Below, piece by piece: positions 34,559 to 42,916 of a stretch of 64,000 nucleotides of DNA. The stretch comes from Comamonadaceae bacterium (GTDB lineage: Bacteria; Pseudomonadota; Gammaproteobacteria; Burkholderiales; Burkholderiaceae_C): NCBI GenBank assembly GCA_013297925.1, contig JAAFJC010000004.1, forward strand, positions 1-64,000, in the 5' to 3' direction. The notes beneath the pieces were generated by a model. The model made no database searches and had not been told where the DNA came from. It was given only the letters and a program-made list of their open reading frames with translations. The translations under genes and the position numbers were made by a program. Each line of letters begins with the position of its first letter. Within the stretch, counting starts at the first letter, position 1.

Positions 34559-36421
34559 ATGACCATCCTTCGCCGCAGTTTCACTTTATCCACACTTGCT
34601 GCTGCAGCCCTGCTCGCAGCCTGCGCTACCGTCCCCGGCAATTTCGTCTATGAGCCCTTCCAGCAGCCAGAGGGCGCATCCGGCAGCACAGAAAAGCCCG
34701 GCTGGGCCACGAGTAAATTCGCTGTGGCCGCTGCGAACCCGCTGGCCACCGATGCCGGCTACCAAGTGCTCAAAGCTGGCGGCAGCGCGGTAGATGCCGC
34801 GATTGCTGTGCAACTCGTGCTCGGTTTGGTGGAACCACAATCCAGCGGCATTGCTGGCGGCGCATTCCTTTTGCACCACGATGGCAAAAAAACAGAGGCC
34901 TTTGATGGCCGCGAAACTGCCCCTGCCGGTGTGGACGAAAACCTCTTCATGAAAGACGGCAAAGCCATGACTTTCGATGAAGGCTTGGTCGGCGGCCGCT
35001 CAGTGGGCGTACCCGGCACCATGCGCATGCTGGAGATGGCGCACAAACAATACGGCAAGCTGCCATGGGCCAAACTCTTCGAACCAGCAATTGCATTAGC
35101 CGAAGGCGGCTTCAAGGTCAGCCCGCGCCTGAATACGCTCGTGAAAGCTGACCCGCATTTGAAGAAAGATCCTGTCGCCACCGCTTACTTCTTCAAGCCC
35201 GATAGCGATGCACGCGATGTGGGCTTCAATGTGCGCAATCAAGCCTATGCCGATGTCTTGAAGGCCATGGCTGCACAGGGCAGCAAAGTGATGCACGAAG
35301 GCCCGATTGCACAAGCCATCGTCGATAAAGTGCAAAAGCATCCCACCAACCCTGGCAAGCTCACCATGGCCGATATGGCTGGCTATCAGCCAAAGAAACG
35401 TGATCCGATTTGCGCAGACTACAAAGCCAGCACTGGCAAAGATTACGTGATCTGCGGCATGCCCCCGCCATCCTCGGGCATGATCGCTGTCGGTCAAATC
35501 CTCGGCACATTGGCGCAAACCAATGCCGGCAACATCCAGCTGGAGCCCGATGGCCTGCCCGGCCCCGGCTGGCTGCATCTCTACACCGAAGCCTCGCGCC
35601 TCGCGTTTGCTGATCGCGCGCAATACCTTGGCGACCCAGATTTCGTGCCTGCACCCGACGGCAAAATCGGCGGCAACTGGAGCGCGATGCTCGCCCCCGC
35701 CTACCTCGCCCAGCGCGCCAGCCTGATCAAATCTACCAGCATGAAAGGCGATGCCAAGCCCGGCGAGCCTTCAGCCATGCGCTCCGCTTTTGGAAAAGCT
35801 GCTGATCAACCCGAATACGGCACCAGCCACATCAGCATCGTCGACGCATATGGCAACGCCCTCTCGATGACCACGACGATTGAAGCCGCCTTCGGCTCAC
35901 GCCAAATGGTCAACCCCAGCAACCCAGAAGCTGGCGGCGGCTTCCTGCTGAATAACGAGCTCACCGATTTCAACTTTGCGCCCAACGATGCCTCTGGCAA
36001 GCCCACAGCAAATCGCGTGCAGCCCAACAAGCGCCCACGCAGCTCCATGAGCCCCACCATCGTTTTTGACAAAGCCGATGGCAAGGTGGTGCTCACAGGC
36101 GGCAGCCCCGGCGGCGCGCTGATTATTCACTTCACGGCCAAAACCGTCTATGGCATGCTCAACTGGGGCTTGAACGCGCAGCAAGCGATCAACCTACCCA
36201 ACTTCGCAGCATTAGGCGCACCTACCCTGCTCGAAGAAAACCGCTTCCCCAAAGCCACGGTAGACAGCCTCAAAGCCCGTGGCCATGATGTACGTGAGCA
36301 AGCCATGGTCAGTGGCCTACAAGCCATTGGCCGCGCCAACCTGAACCCCGCTTCCGGTGGCGGCTCAGGTTGGTTTGGCGGCGCAGACCCACGCCGCGAA
36401 GGTGTTGTGCGCGGGGATTGA
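34559..36421 (+). CDS. ggt: Gamma-glutamyltransferase, lipoprotein
   Basis: 620 residues. Lipobox ALLAACATV at about residue 22. GGSAVDAAIAVQLVLGLVEP and GGRSVGVPGT are large-subunit motifs. The autocatalytic cleavage site and nucleophile Thr lie in YGTSHISIVD, followed by the substrate pocket (PGGALIIH). It transfers or hydrolyses gamma-glutamyl groups such as that of glutathione outside the cytoplasm. A paralogue lies at 52881. Its terminator is made from a Repeat A copy. Confidence 0.92.
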   Translation: MTILRRSFTLSTLAAAALLAACATVPGNFVYEPFQQPEGASGSTEKPGWATSKFAVAAANPLATDAGYQVLKAGGSAVDAAIAVQLVLGLVEPQSSGIAGGAFLLHHDGKKTEAFDGRETAPAGVDENLFMKDGKAMTFDEGLVGGRSVGVPGTMRMLEMAHKQYGKLPWAKLFEPAIALAEGGFKVSPRLNTLVKADPHLKKDPVATAYFFKPDSDARDVGFNVRNQAYADVLKAMAAQGSKVMHEGPIAQAIVDKVQKHPTNPGKLTMADMAGYQPKKRDPICADYKASTGKDYVICGMPPPSSGMIAVGQILGTLAQTNAGNIQLEPDGLPGPGWLHLYTEASRLAFADRAQYLGDPDFVPAPDGKIGGNWSAMLAPAYLAQRASLIKSTSMKGDAKPGEPSAMRSAFGKAADQPEYGTSHISIVDAYGNALSMTTTIEAAFGSRQMVNPSNPEAGGGFLLNNELTDFNFAPNDASGKPTANRVQPNKRPRSSMSPTIVFDKADGKVVLTGGSPGGALIIHFTAKTVYGMLNWGLNAQQAINLPNFAALGAPTLLEENRFPKATVDSLKARGHDVREQAMVSGLQAIGRANLNPASGGGSGWFGGADPRREGVVRGD

Positions 36422-36446
36422 TTCATTTTTGATTTTTTGATCCATT

Positions 36447-36503
36447 TCGGCATATCGCCGGCATAGAACCTGCGCGAGGCGCTACTCTTTTGGTAGCGCC
36501 TCG
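36447..36503 (-). repeat. Repeat A copy downstream of ggt
   Basis: On the minus strand it reads GGCGCTACCAAAAGAGTAGC, GCCTCGCGCAG and GTTCTATGCCGGCGATATGC. The palindromic 5' half is unusually GC-rich and extended here. Confidence 0.9.
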
Positions 36504-36509
36504 TTTTTT
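36475..36509 (+). terminator. ggt terminator built from Repeat A
   Basis: CGAGGCGCTAC and GTAGCGCCTCG form an 11-bp stem around TCTTTTG, followed by TTTTTTC. The stem is the palindromic end of the Repeat A copy. Confidence 0.88.
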
Positions 36510-36541
36510 CTTTTTAAGCGCAGCCGAAGCCAACATCCAAA

Positions 36542-36569
36542 AAAAGAGCCGCCCGAAGGCGGCTCTTTT
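36542..36569. terminator. Bidirectional Rho-independent terminator
   Basis: AAAAGAGCCGCC, loop CGAA, GGCGGCTCTTTT. The A and T tracts on both sides let it serve ggt from the left and the MFS/small-protein genes from the right. Confidence 0.9.
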
Positions 36570-36590
36570 CAGAAGAAAGCGAAGAAGAAA

Positions 36591-36725
36591 TTATTTCTTC
36601 ACCGCCTCCGTAGCAGGTGCAGCTTCATGCTTCTCACCAGCCATGTCCAATGAATCACCCCCTTGGATGATCACAAACATAGCCAGTGCCGCGAAGATCA
36701 CGAAACCTACAGCGATTTTCCACAT
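36591..36725 (-). CDS. 44-residue single-pass membrane protein
   Basis: ATG at 36725 with AGGAGA upstream; the stop is at 36591. The protein starts MWKIAVGFVIFAALAMFVII (one membrane helix) and has a short polar tail rich in Glu and Ala ending in AVKK. It lies 26 bases after the MFS transporter gene and before a bidirectional terminator, so it is probably cotranscribed. A small transporter-associated protein is a reasonable guess; no family recognised. Confidence 0.75.
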   Translation of the reverse strand: MWKIAVGFVIFAALAMFVIIQGGDSLDMAGEKHEAAPATEAVKK

Positions 36726-36751
36726 GAGATGTCTCCTGTTTTCAAAAGCGC

Positions 36752-38422
36752 TTAGTCAGCAGCGTAAATGTCCACGTCCTTGGTTTCTTTGATGAAGATC
36801 AAACCAATGACGAAGGTGCAAGCAGCGATCACGATGGGATACCACAAGCCGTAGAACATATTGCCGTTTTGCGCAACCATCGCGAAAGCAATGGTCGGCA
36901 TCAAGCCACCAAACCAGCCGTTACCGATGTGATAGGGCAAGCTCATCGAGGTGTAGCGAATGCGCGTGGGAAAGAGCTCGACCAGCATCGCTGCAATCGG
37001 GCCGTACACCATCGTCACATAAAGCACCAAAATGCTCAGGATGGCAACGATGGCCAGTTTGTTCATCTTGGCTGGATCGGCCTTGGCAGGGTAGCCAGCA
37101 GCTTTCAAGCTTTCAGAAACTTCCTTCTTGAACGCAGCAATCGCTTTCACGCTGGCTTCGTCAAACTTGCTGTTGACCACAGTAGCTACAGGAGCGATGA
37201 TTTTCTTTTCACCGATCATGATCTCGGCAGGGCCAGCAGCAGGCGCGGTCACATTGTCATAGCTCACGGAGTTTTGAGCGAGGAAACGCTTGGCTATATC
37301 GCAGCTCTTGGTGAAGTCAATCTCGCGAGCCACAGGATTGCCCTGGAAGGAGCAGTCACCTGCAGCGGCAGACACCACGATCTTGTTTTTCGCTTGGGCA
37401 GCAGCCAAATCTGGGTTGGCAGCTTGCGTGAGCGCGTTGAAGAGCGGGAAATACGTGAAGACAGCCAAGAACATACCTGCCAAGATGATTGGCTTGCGGC
37501 CAATCTTGTCTGACAGTGCGCCGAAAATCACGAAGAATGGCGTGCCGATCAAGAGCGATGCAGCGACCAAGATGTTTGCAGTCGCGCTATCGACCTTCAA
37601 CACGCTCGTCATGAAGAACAGCGCATAGAACTGGCCCGAATACCACACCACCGCTTGGCCAGCCACGAGGCCGAACAAGGCGAGAATCACGATCTTCAGG
37701 TTTTTCCATTGTCCGAAAGACTCAGTCAAAGGTGCTTTGGAAGTTTTGCCTTCAGCCTTCATCTTCTGGAATGCTGGCGATTCGCTCATGGAGAGACGAA
37801 TCCACACAGAAATACCGAGCAAGACGGATGAGAGCAAGAACGGAACGCGCCAACCCCAATCGTTAAAGGCCGCTTCACCCAGATAGGTGCGTGTGCCCAA
37901 AATCACCATCAGAGAGAGAAACAAACCCAGCGTTGCCGTGGTTTGAATCCAAGCGGTGTAAGCGCCGCGCTTGCCGTGAGGCGCATGCTCAGCCACATAG
38001 GTCGCCGCGCCGCCATACTCACCGCCCAGCGCCAAACCTTGCAGCATGCGCAGTACGATCAAGATGATGGGAGCTGCGACGCCGATGCTGGCATAGGTTG
38101 GCAGCAAGCCGACCACGAAGGTGGACAAGCCCATGAGCAAAATCGTCACCAAGAAGGTGTATTTGCGGCCAATCATGTCGCCCAAGCGGCCAAACACCAG
38201 CGCGCCAAAGGGGCGCACGATGAAGCCGGCTGCAAATGCGAGCAGCGCGAAGATGAAAGCGGCTGAAGGATCAAGCCCCGAGAAGAATTGCTTAGCAATA
38301 ATGGCTGCGAGTGAGCCATAGAGGTAAAAGTCATACCATTCAAACACCGTTCCCAATGAGGAAGCGAAGATCACTTTCTTCTCTTCTTTGCTCATGGGAC
38401 GGTTTGCAACTGCTGTAGTCAT
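36752..38422 (-). CDS. MFS transporter of the metabolite:H+ symporter (MHS) family
   Basis: About 556 residues from ATG 38422 (GGAGA upstream). The first helices show the MHS hallmark SSLGTVFEWYDFYLYGSLAAI, then GRLGDMIGRK (MFS motif A) and LQGLALGGEYGGAATYVAEH. Between helices about 8 and 9 there is an extra domain of about 110 residues (from LTQAANPDLAAAQAKNK to AKADPAKMNK) with two Cys, longer than in most MHS carriers. Substrates of the family are organic acids or betaines; this one is unknown. Tandem palindromes lie upstream. Confidence 0.88.
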   Translation of the reverse strand: MTTAVANRPMSKEEKKVIFASSLGTVFEWYDFYLYGSLAAIIAKQFFSGLDPSAAFIFALLAFAAGFIVRPFGALVFGRLGDMIGRKYTFLVTILLMGLSTFVVGLLPTYASIGVAAPIILIVLRMLQGLALGGEYGGAATYVAEHAPHGKRGAYTAWIQTTATLGLFLSLMVILGTRTYLGEAAFNDWGWRVPFLLSSVLLGISVWIRLSMSESPAFQKMKAEGKTSKAPLTESFGQWKNLKIVILALFGLVAGQAVVWYSGQFYALFFMTSVLKVDSATANILVAASLLIGTPFFVIFGALSDKIGRKPIILAGMFLAVFTYFPLFNALTQAANPDLAAAQAKNKIVVSAAAGDCSFQGNPVAREIDFTKSCDIAKRFLAQNSVSYDNVTAPAAGPAEIMIGEKKIIAPVATVVNSKFDEASVKAIAAFKKEVSESLKAAGYPAKADPAKMNKLAIVAILSILVLYVTMVYGPIAAMLVELFPTRIRYTSMSLPYHIGNGWFGGLMPTIAFAMVAQNGNMFYGLWYPIVIAACTFVIGLIFIKETKDVDIYAAD

Positions 38423-38503
38423 AGATTTAAGTCTCCACTCCGTCCCGCCCAATATCAGGCGTGGGGTGATTGTGGAGAACGGCTCTTACCTGCTACTTTC
38501 GCG

Positions 38504-38560
38504 AAACCAACGCAAGCTTGCGTCAAACCAACACAAGCTTGCGCGTGACTGAACGGTCAC
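38504..38560. promoter_or_regulatory. Tandem operator-like repeats upstream of the MFS gene
   Basis: Two direct 21-base repeats start at 38504 and 38525 (AAACCAACGCAAGCTTGCG; second with ACAAGCTTGCG). Each contains a CAAGCTTG palindrome, and the spacing is two helical turns. A further inverted repeat, GTGAC-TGAACG-GTCAC (38545-38560), overlaps the second. They lie 80-140 bases before the transporter ATG. Confidence 0.6.
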
Positions 38561-38573
38561 TTACAACAAAAGA

Positions 38574-38882
38574 CTACAGGAGATGCGCCCAATCGCAGCG
38601 CAACTTGCCTTGCGTATGTTGCCGTAGCCGCCGCGCGATATACATGCTGGGCGCAAACGCGGCGAGATAGCAAAGCGGCAAAAGCCACCACTCTTGCAAG
38701 ACGATAGCGGGCAAAGCACCCACCAGCCCCATCAACCAAATAGTGAGCACTGCATCAAAAGCTTCGTATTCCACGCGGTGACTATGCTGATGCGCTTTCA
38801 GCCAAGTCTTGATCCGCTGCAATCGCGCCAAAGCATGTAGAGGCGCATCGAGGAAAGAAGCTGAGTGCGGTAGTCTGATCAT
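38574..38882 (-). CDS. Small membrane protein, function unknown
   Basis: 102 residues. A basic helical N-terminal half (LHALARLQRIKTWLKAHQHSHRVEYEAFDA) is followed by two likely membrane segments (VLTIWLMGLVGALPAIVLQ and WWLLPLCYLAAFAPSMYIA). No family recognised. It is upstream of, and on the same strand as, the MFS gene, but separated from it by the operator-like repeats. Confidence 0.6.
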   Translation of the reverse strand: MIRLPHSASFLDAPLHALARLQRIKTWLKAHQHSHRVEYEAFDAVLTIWLMGLVGALPAIVLQEWWLLPLCYLAAFAPSMYIARRLRQHTQGKLRCDWAHLL

Positions 38883-39002
38883 TTTTGACTTTCAGCGAAG
38901 CGGTTTAAGGACGCATCTTCACTTTAAGTCTGCGGTCAGGTGATGTCAAGCTAGCTTGCTGGTGTGCTGTGGCCTGTGCTCGGCCAAAAAGATACCTTCA
39001 GG

Positions 39003-39056
39003 GCACTACTAAATCAATAGCGCCTCCCGCAATAGCTACGCCGGCGAATAGCTCAA
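39003..39056 (+). repeat. Repeat A copy downstream of the SIMPL gene
   Basis: Plus strand: ACTAAATCAATAGCGCCTCC, CGCAATAGCTACGCCGGCG. It lies just after the stop of the minus-strand SIMPL gene. Confidence 0.88.
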
Positions 39057-39069
39057 ATTCCTCAAAAAA

Positions 39070-39816
39070 TCACTTCATTTGCACACTACCGGTCACCACC
39101 ACCACCACCGTGCTGCGCCCTGCTTCCACAGGCACTGCGGCATCAGCTGACATGGCCTTGGCTTGCATCATCTCAACGCGGCCACGAGCTTGATACATGC
39201 CTTGATCGGCAGCATTCACGCTCACTTCCCGGATGCTGTAGCCCGCAAAGCCAAAGCCTTTACTGATCTCTTGGGCCTTGGTTTTGAAGCGATCAATCGC
39301 CTGCGCGGTGACTTCTGCTTCCACGCGGGCGCGTGCCTCGCGCGAGAGGCCGAAGCTCACATTGCCTAAAGTGAGCGTGTTGATCTTGCCAGCCAAGGTG
39401 CTAATGCGGGAGAAATCACGGCCTTCTAAGATGAGCTCCGTCGTGCCCTGCCAACCATTGATCTTGCCATCGCGGCCATAGCGCGGATAGAGGGAGAAAG
39501 CACCAGTGCGCACATCCAGCTGGCCAGGCTGGGCTACCTTCTTGGCTTCCGTCAAGGCGGCGTCCAGCGCGGCTTTGAGCTGGGTTTGCACGGTGGCAGC
39601 ATCCGCGCCATCTTTGGTGCTGTTCATGCTGATGGTGAGCAAATCTTGCTGCACCTCCAGGCTGCCTTGGGATTGGAGCGAGACGACGTTTTGAGGTGTT
39701 TCCATACGAATATTTTGAGAAAAAGCGGGGGTAGCCGGCATCAAACCTGCGGAAAGCGCTATAGAAATAAGAGCGCTCTTCGTGCGCATCGAGAGGCTGG
39801 AAAAAGCTGTTTTCAT
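39070..39816 (-). CDS. SIMPL (DUF541) domain exported protein
   Basis: 248 residues from ATG 39816. After the signal peptide (cleaved near PAFSQ) comes a SIMPL domain: VVSLQSQGSLEVQQDLLTISM, GAFSLYPRYGRDGKINGWQG and a strand VEAGRSTVVVVVTGSVQMK at the end. The family is periplasmic and linked to oxidative stress and membrane integrity. The signal peptide core (residues about 14-30, SALISIALSAGLMPAT) is encoded by a Repeat A copy. Confidence 0.88.
   Translation of the reverse strand: MKTAFSSLSMRTKSALISIALSAGLMPATPAFSQNIRMETPQNVVSLQSQGSLEVQQDLLTISMNSTKDGADAATVQTQLKAALDAALTEAKKVAQPGQLDVRTGAFSLYPRYGRDGKINGWQGTTELILEGRDFSRISTLAGKINTLTLGNVSFGLSREARARVEAEVTAQAIDRFKTKAQEISKGFGFAGYSIREVSVNAADQGMYQARGRVEMMQAKAMSADAAVPVEAGRSTVVVVVTGSVQMK
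39727..39775 (-). repeat. Repeat A copy encoding the SIMPL signal peptide
   Basis: On the minus strand: AGCGCTCTTATTTCTATAGC, GCTTTCCGCAGG, TTTGATGCCGGCTACC. It encodes SALISIALSAGLMPAT, the same frame as in the lipoprotein at 18178. Confidence 0.82.
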
Positions 39817-39990
39817 CACGTCATCCTAATAGGTAAATGGAGTTTCTACAAAACCAGCTGCGCACCTTGCGCAACCGATGTGTATTGAACGCTTGAACCC
39901 TCCAAAACGGGGTCAAAATTCCTTAAATAGTCTTTCAAACGTCATTTAAAGCCATAAAACGCCCGGGATTTTGTAACAAATCTGAGTTTT

Positions 39991-40026
39991 CACCATTTTT
40001 TTAGTGATTTTTCAAAAAAATGGGTG
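39991..40026. repeat. AT-rich hairpin upstream of the response-regulator gene
   Basis: CACCATTTTTTT (39991-40002) and AAAAAAATGGGTG (40014-40026) pair around an 11-base loop. It is probably near the promoter of the two-component operon; a role is not clear. Confidence 0.5.
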
Positions 40027-40083
40027 TAAATTCCGCGAAAGTTACATATCCGCCGCTTTGGCTAACTCTAGAAGGAGCTCAGT

Positions 40084-40815
40084 ATGAACCAAGCCGTGAA
40101 AACCGCAGACCGCATCATGGTCGTCGATGACGACGCCCGCATCCGCGATCTGCTGCGTCGTTATTTGACGCAAGAAGGTTTTGAAGTGATCGTGGCCGAA
40201 GATGGCAAAGCCCTCTCCCGCGCCATGATCCGCGAGCCGATCAATCTCATCGTGCTCGATCTGATGCTGCCCGGCGAAGACGGCCTGTCCATCTGCCGCC
40301 GCCTGCGCGCCGCTGGCGATCGCACGCCCATCATCATGCTGACCGCCAAAGGCGAGGATGTGGATCGCATCGTCGGCCTGGAAGTGGGCGCGGATGATTA
40401 TTTGGGCAAGCCTTTCAATCCACGTGAGCTGCTGGCGCGCGTGCATGCCGTGCTGCGCCGCCGCCCTGCTTTGGAAGCGCCGGGCGCGCCGTCTGCAGAC
40501 AGCGAGATGATGAGCTTTGGCCCGTTTGATTTTGATCTCGGCCAAAGGACGCTGAAGAAAAGCGGCGAGGAAATCGCGCTCACCACGGGTGAATTCGCCA
40601 TGCTCAAAGCGCTGGTGCGCCACCCACGGCAGCCGCTCTCGCGCGAGAAGCTCGCCCAGCTGGCGCGTGGCCGCGAATTTGAGCCGTTTGACCGCAGCTT
40701 GGATGTGCAAATCTCCCGCCTGCGCAAGATGATTGAAAACGATGTGGCGCAACCGCGTTATATTCAGACGGTCTGGGGCGTAGGCTATGTCTTCGTGCCA
40801 GATGGCAAAAGCTAA
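40084..40815 (+). CDS. ompR: OmpR-family response regulator
   Basis: 243 residues. Receiver: acidic pair in IMVVDDDARIRD, phosphoryl Asp in LIVLDLMLPGEDG (about residue 59), Thr/Lys in IIMLTAKG and KPFNPRELLARV. The C-terminal winged helix shows FEPFDRSLDVQISRLRKMIE and YIQTVWGVGYVFVPDGKS, very close to OmpR. AGGAGCTC precedes the ATG. It forms an operon with the kinase 25 bases downstream; regulation of porins or osmotic response is inferred from resemblance. Confidence 0.9.
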   Translation: MNQAVKTADRIMVVDDDARIRDLLRRYLTQEGFEVIVAEDGKALSRAMIREPINLIVLDLMLPGEDGLSICRRLRAAGDRTPIIMLTAKGEDVDRIVGLEVGADDYLGKPFNPRELLARVHAVLRRRPALEAPGAPSADSEMMSFGPFDFDLGQRTLKKSGEEIALTTGEFAMLKALVRHPRQPLSREKLAQLARGREFEPFDRSLDVQISRLRKMIENDVAQPRYIQTVWGVGYVFVPDGKS

Positions 40816-40840
40816 TACATCTCACTGAAATCACCCTTCC

Positions 40841-42364
40841 ATGCCCGCCAACCAACATATCATCGGTGGCAAGGGCATGGGCGGGAAGATGTCTCCCGGC
40901 GCCGCGCAAACCACCACGCCGCAGGGCTTGTTTTCTCATTTGCCCTCGGGCATGGCTGGCAACGCGACGCCTACAGGCCCAGCTGCATTGGAGACGATGC
41001 CTGCCCCGCTGGATGTGCGCCCTTCAGGCGCGATCAGCAAAGTGCGCTTCAGCCTGTTTTGGCGCACCTTCTTTCTTCTTGCTGTGCTGCTTGTCGGCTC
41101 TGTTGTGGCTTGGCTGCAAACCTTCCGTGTGCTGGAATCTGAGCCGCGCGCCTCCCAAACAGCTCAGCAAATCGCTTCCATCGTCAATTTATCACGCGCC
41201 GCGCTCGTGCATTCCGATGCGATTGCGCGCGTCTCGCTCATCAAGCAGCTTGCTGAGCTCGAGGGTGTGAAAGTCGTCGCCCGCACCCCCACGGATGTGG
41301 TGCAAGGCTTTGAAGGCGATACGCAAATGCAGCGCGTGCTGGTGGATTTGCGCGTGCGCCTAGGCGAGCGGGCTACGCTGGCTCGCAAAGTCAATGGTGA
41401 AGAAGGCCTGTGGGTCGGCTTTGGGATTGATCAAGAAAAATTCTGGCTGCAAACGGATCTAGCAAAGCTCGCCCCCGTGCCTGGCCGCGCTTGGCTGGCG
41501 TGGCTCACGATTGCTGCCCTGCTCTCGCTGGCTGGTGCTGCTGTGATCGCGCGTTTGATCAATAAGCCGCTCAAAGCGCTTTCATTTGCTGCAGGCCGCG
41601 TGAAAGATGGCGATTTTGATGCGAGCCGCTTGAATGAAGATGCCGTCACCAGCGAAATCCGCGAGGTGAACGCGGGGTTCAACCGCATGGCCGAGCAGCT
41701 GGCCAAGATCGAGCAAGATCGCGCCGTGATGCTCGCCGGCATCTCGCACGATCTGCGCACGCCGCTGGCCCGCTTGCGCCTAGAGACGGAGATGAGCGTG
41801 GCGGATGATGCGGCGCGCGGGCATATGGTCTCGGATCTGGAGCAGCTCGATGCGATCATCGATAAATTCTTAGATTACGCCCGCCCCACGGATCAACAGC
41901 ATCTGCGCGCTGTGGCGCTCAATGATGTGATTGAGGCTTGTGTGCATTCTGTGCAGCAATCGGATGATCTGCGCGTGAAGCTGGATCTGCCATCAGATTT
42001 CCATGTGATGGGCGATGAGGTCGAGCTCACGCGCGTGATCACCAATCTGGTGGAGAATGCGCGCAAATACGGCAAATCCGTCACCAGCGGCATCACGCTG
42101 CTGGATATTGCTGCGCGCGAGCGCGAAGGCTGGGTGATGCTCAAAGTGCGAGATCATGGCCCTGGTGTGCATGCCGATACCTTAAAGCACATGACCAAGC
42201 CCTTCTTCCGTGGCGATGTGGCGCGCACAGCAGCCACAGGCGCTGGCCTAGGCCTCGCCATCGTGGAGAAAACCATCCAGCGCATGGGCGGCAGCTTCAG
42301 CCTGCACAATTCCTCTACGGGCGGCTTGGCCGCTAATATTCGCTTGCCTTCAGCGAAACGCTGA
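40841..42364 (+). CDS. envZ: EnvZ-like sensor histidine kinase
   Basis: 507 residues. A Gly/Ala/Pro-rich cytoplasmic N-terminus of about 65 residues precedes a membrane helix (WRTFFLLAVLLVGSVVAWL), a sensor region, a second helix (AWLAWLTIAALLSLAGAAVIA) and a HAMP domain. The H box is LAGISHDLRTPLARLRLE, the N box is NLVENARKYG, and G boxes are DHGPGV and GAGLGLAIV. Paired with the upstream OmpR-type regulator. The long N-terminal extension is unusual for EnvZ, so the true start may be one of the internal Mets. Confidence 0.88.
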   Translation: MPANQHIIGGKGMGGKMSPGAAQTTTPQGLFSHLPSGMAGNATPTGPAALETMPAPLDVRPSGAISKVRFSLFWRTFFLLAVLLVGSVVAWLQTFRVLESEPRASQTAQQIASIVNLSRAALVHSDAIARVSLIKQLAELEGVKVVARTPTDVVQGFEGDTQMQRVLVDLRVRLGERATLARKVNGEEGLWVGFGIDQEKFWLQTDLAKLAPVPGRAWLAWLTIAALLSLAGAAVIARLINKPLKALSFAAGRVKDGDFDASRLNEDAVTSEIREVNAGFNRMAEQLAKIEQDRAVMLAGISHDLRTPLARLRLETEMSVADDAARGHMVSDLEQLDAIIDKFLDYARPTDQQHLRAVALNDVIEACVHSVQQSDDLRVKLDLPSDFHVMGDEVELTRVITNLVENARKYGKSVTSGITLLDIAAREREGWVMLKVRDHGPGVHADTLKHMTKPFFRGDVARTAATGAGLGLAIVEKTIQRMGGSFSLHNSSTGGLAANIRLPSAKR

Positions 42365-42366
42365 TC

Positions 42367-42687
42367 TCAATCGTAGTAATAGCCGCGCGGCTGGCCGTAG
42401 CCATATTTATAGCCATGCTTGTGCCATTTCTTCAGATGGCCGGGGGGAATGCGATACACCGGCTGGGCATACACCACGGGCACAGGTTGATAGACGGGCT
42501 GATACACCACTGGCGCGGGATGGTACACAACCGGTGGCGGCGCATACACCACAGGTGGCGGCGCGTAAATCACTCTGGGCGCGGGGCGCGGTGAGCCAAT
42601 CGTCACGCTCCAGTTCACGTCGCCCGCATGCGCAACGCCTGTGGTCAGCGCCATTGCCGCAGAAGCGGCAGCCATCCATGCTTTCAT
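42367..42687 (-). CDS. Small exported Pro/Tyr/Val-rich repeat protein
   Basis: 106 residues. Signal peptide cleaved near VAHA-GD. The middle is a tandem run of VIYAPPPVV-type units (YAPPPVVYAPPPVVYHPAPV), then QPVYQPVPVVYAQPVYR, with a Lys/His/Gly/Tyr tail. Such proteins are common in Burkholderiales beside cell-envelope genes. No fold or function is known. It converges with the kinase gene with a two-base gap. Confidence 0.7.
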   Translation of the reverse strand: MKAWMAAASAAMALTTGVAHAGDVNWSVTIGSPRPAPRVIYAPPPVVYAPPPVVYHPAPVVYQPVYQPVPVVYAQPVYRIPPGHLKKWHKHGYKYGYGQPRGYYYD

Positions 42688-42916
42688 GATGTTCTCCTAA
42701 GATAAGCAGTGCATCTCTAACGCTTGGCATGCATTTCGAGTTGTCATCTCAGCCATCAGATTCGTATCCGTCTGTATGACATGCGCGATCAATCTCGCTT
42801 TTGAGCATGAGTCATTTGATTGATCGATTGCCTGACGGGCAGAAGAAAGTTAAATAAAGTACAAATATAATCTTTTAAATTAAAATTACTATAAAACGCA
42901 GCGTTTTACTTCAAAT

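Noticed and set aside
42367..42687. Tandem CACC/GGTGG-type repeats considered as a DNA repeat locus
   Set aside because: They are explained by the Pro/Val/Tyr repeat of a coding gene with a normal signal peptide.
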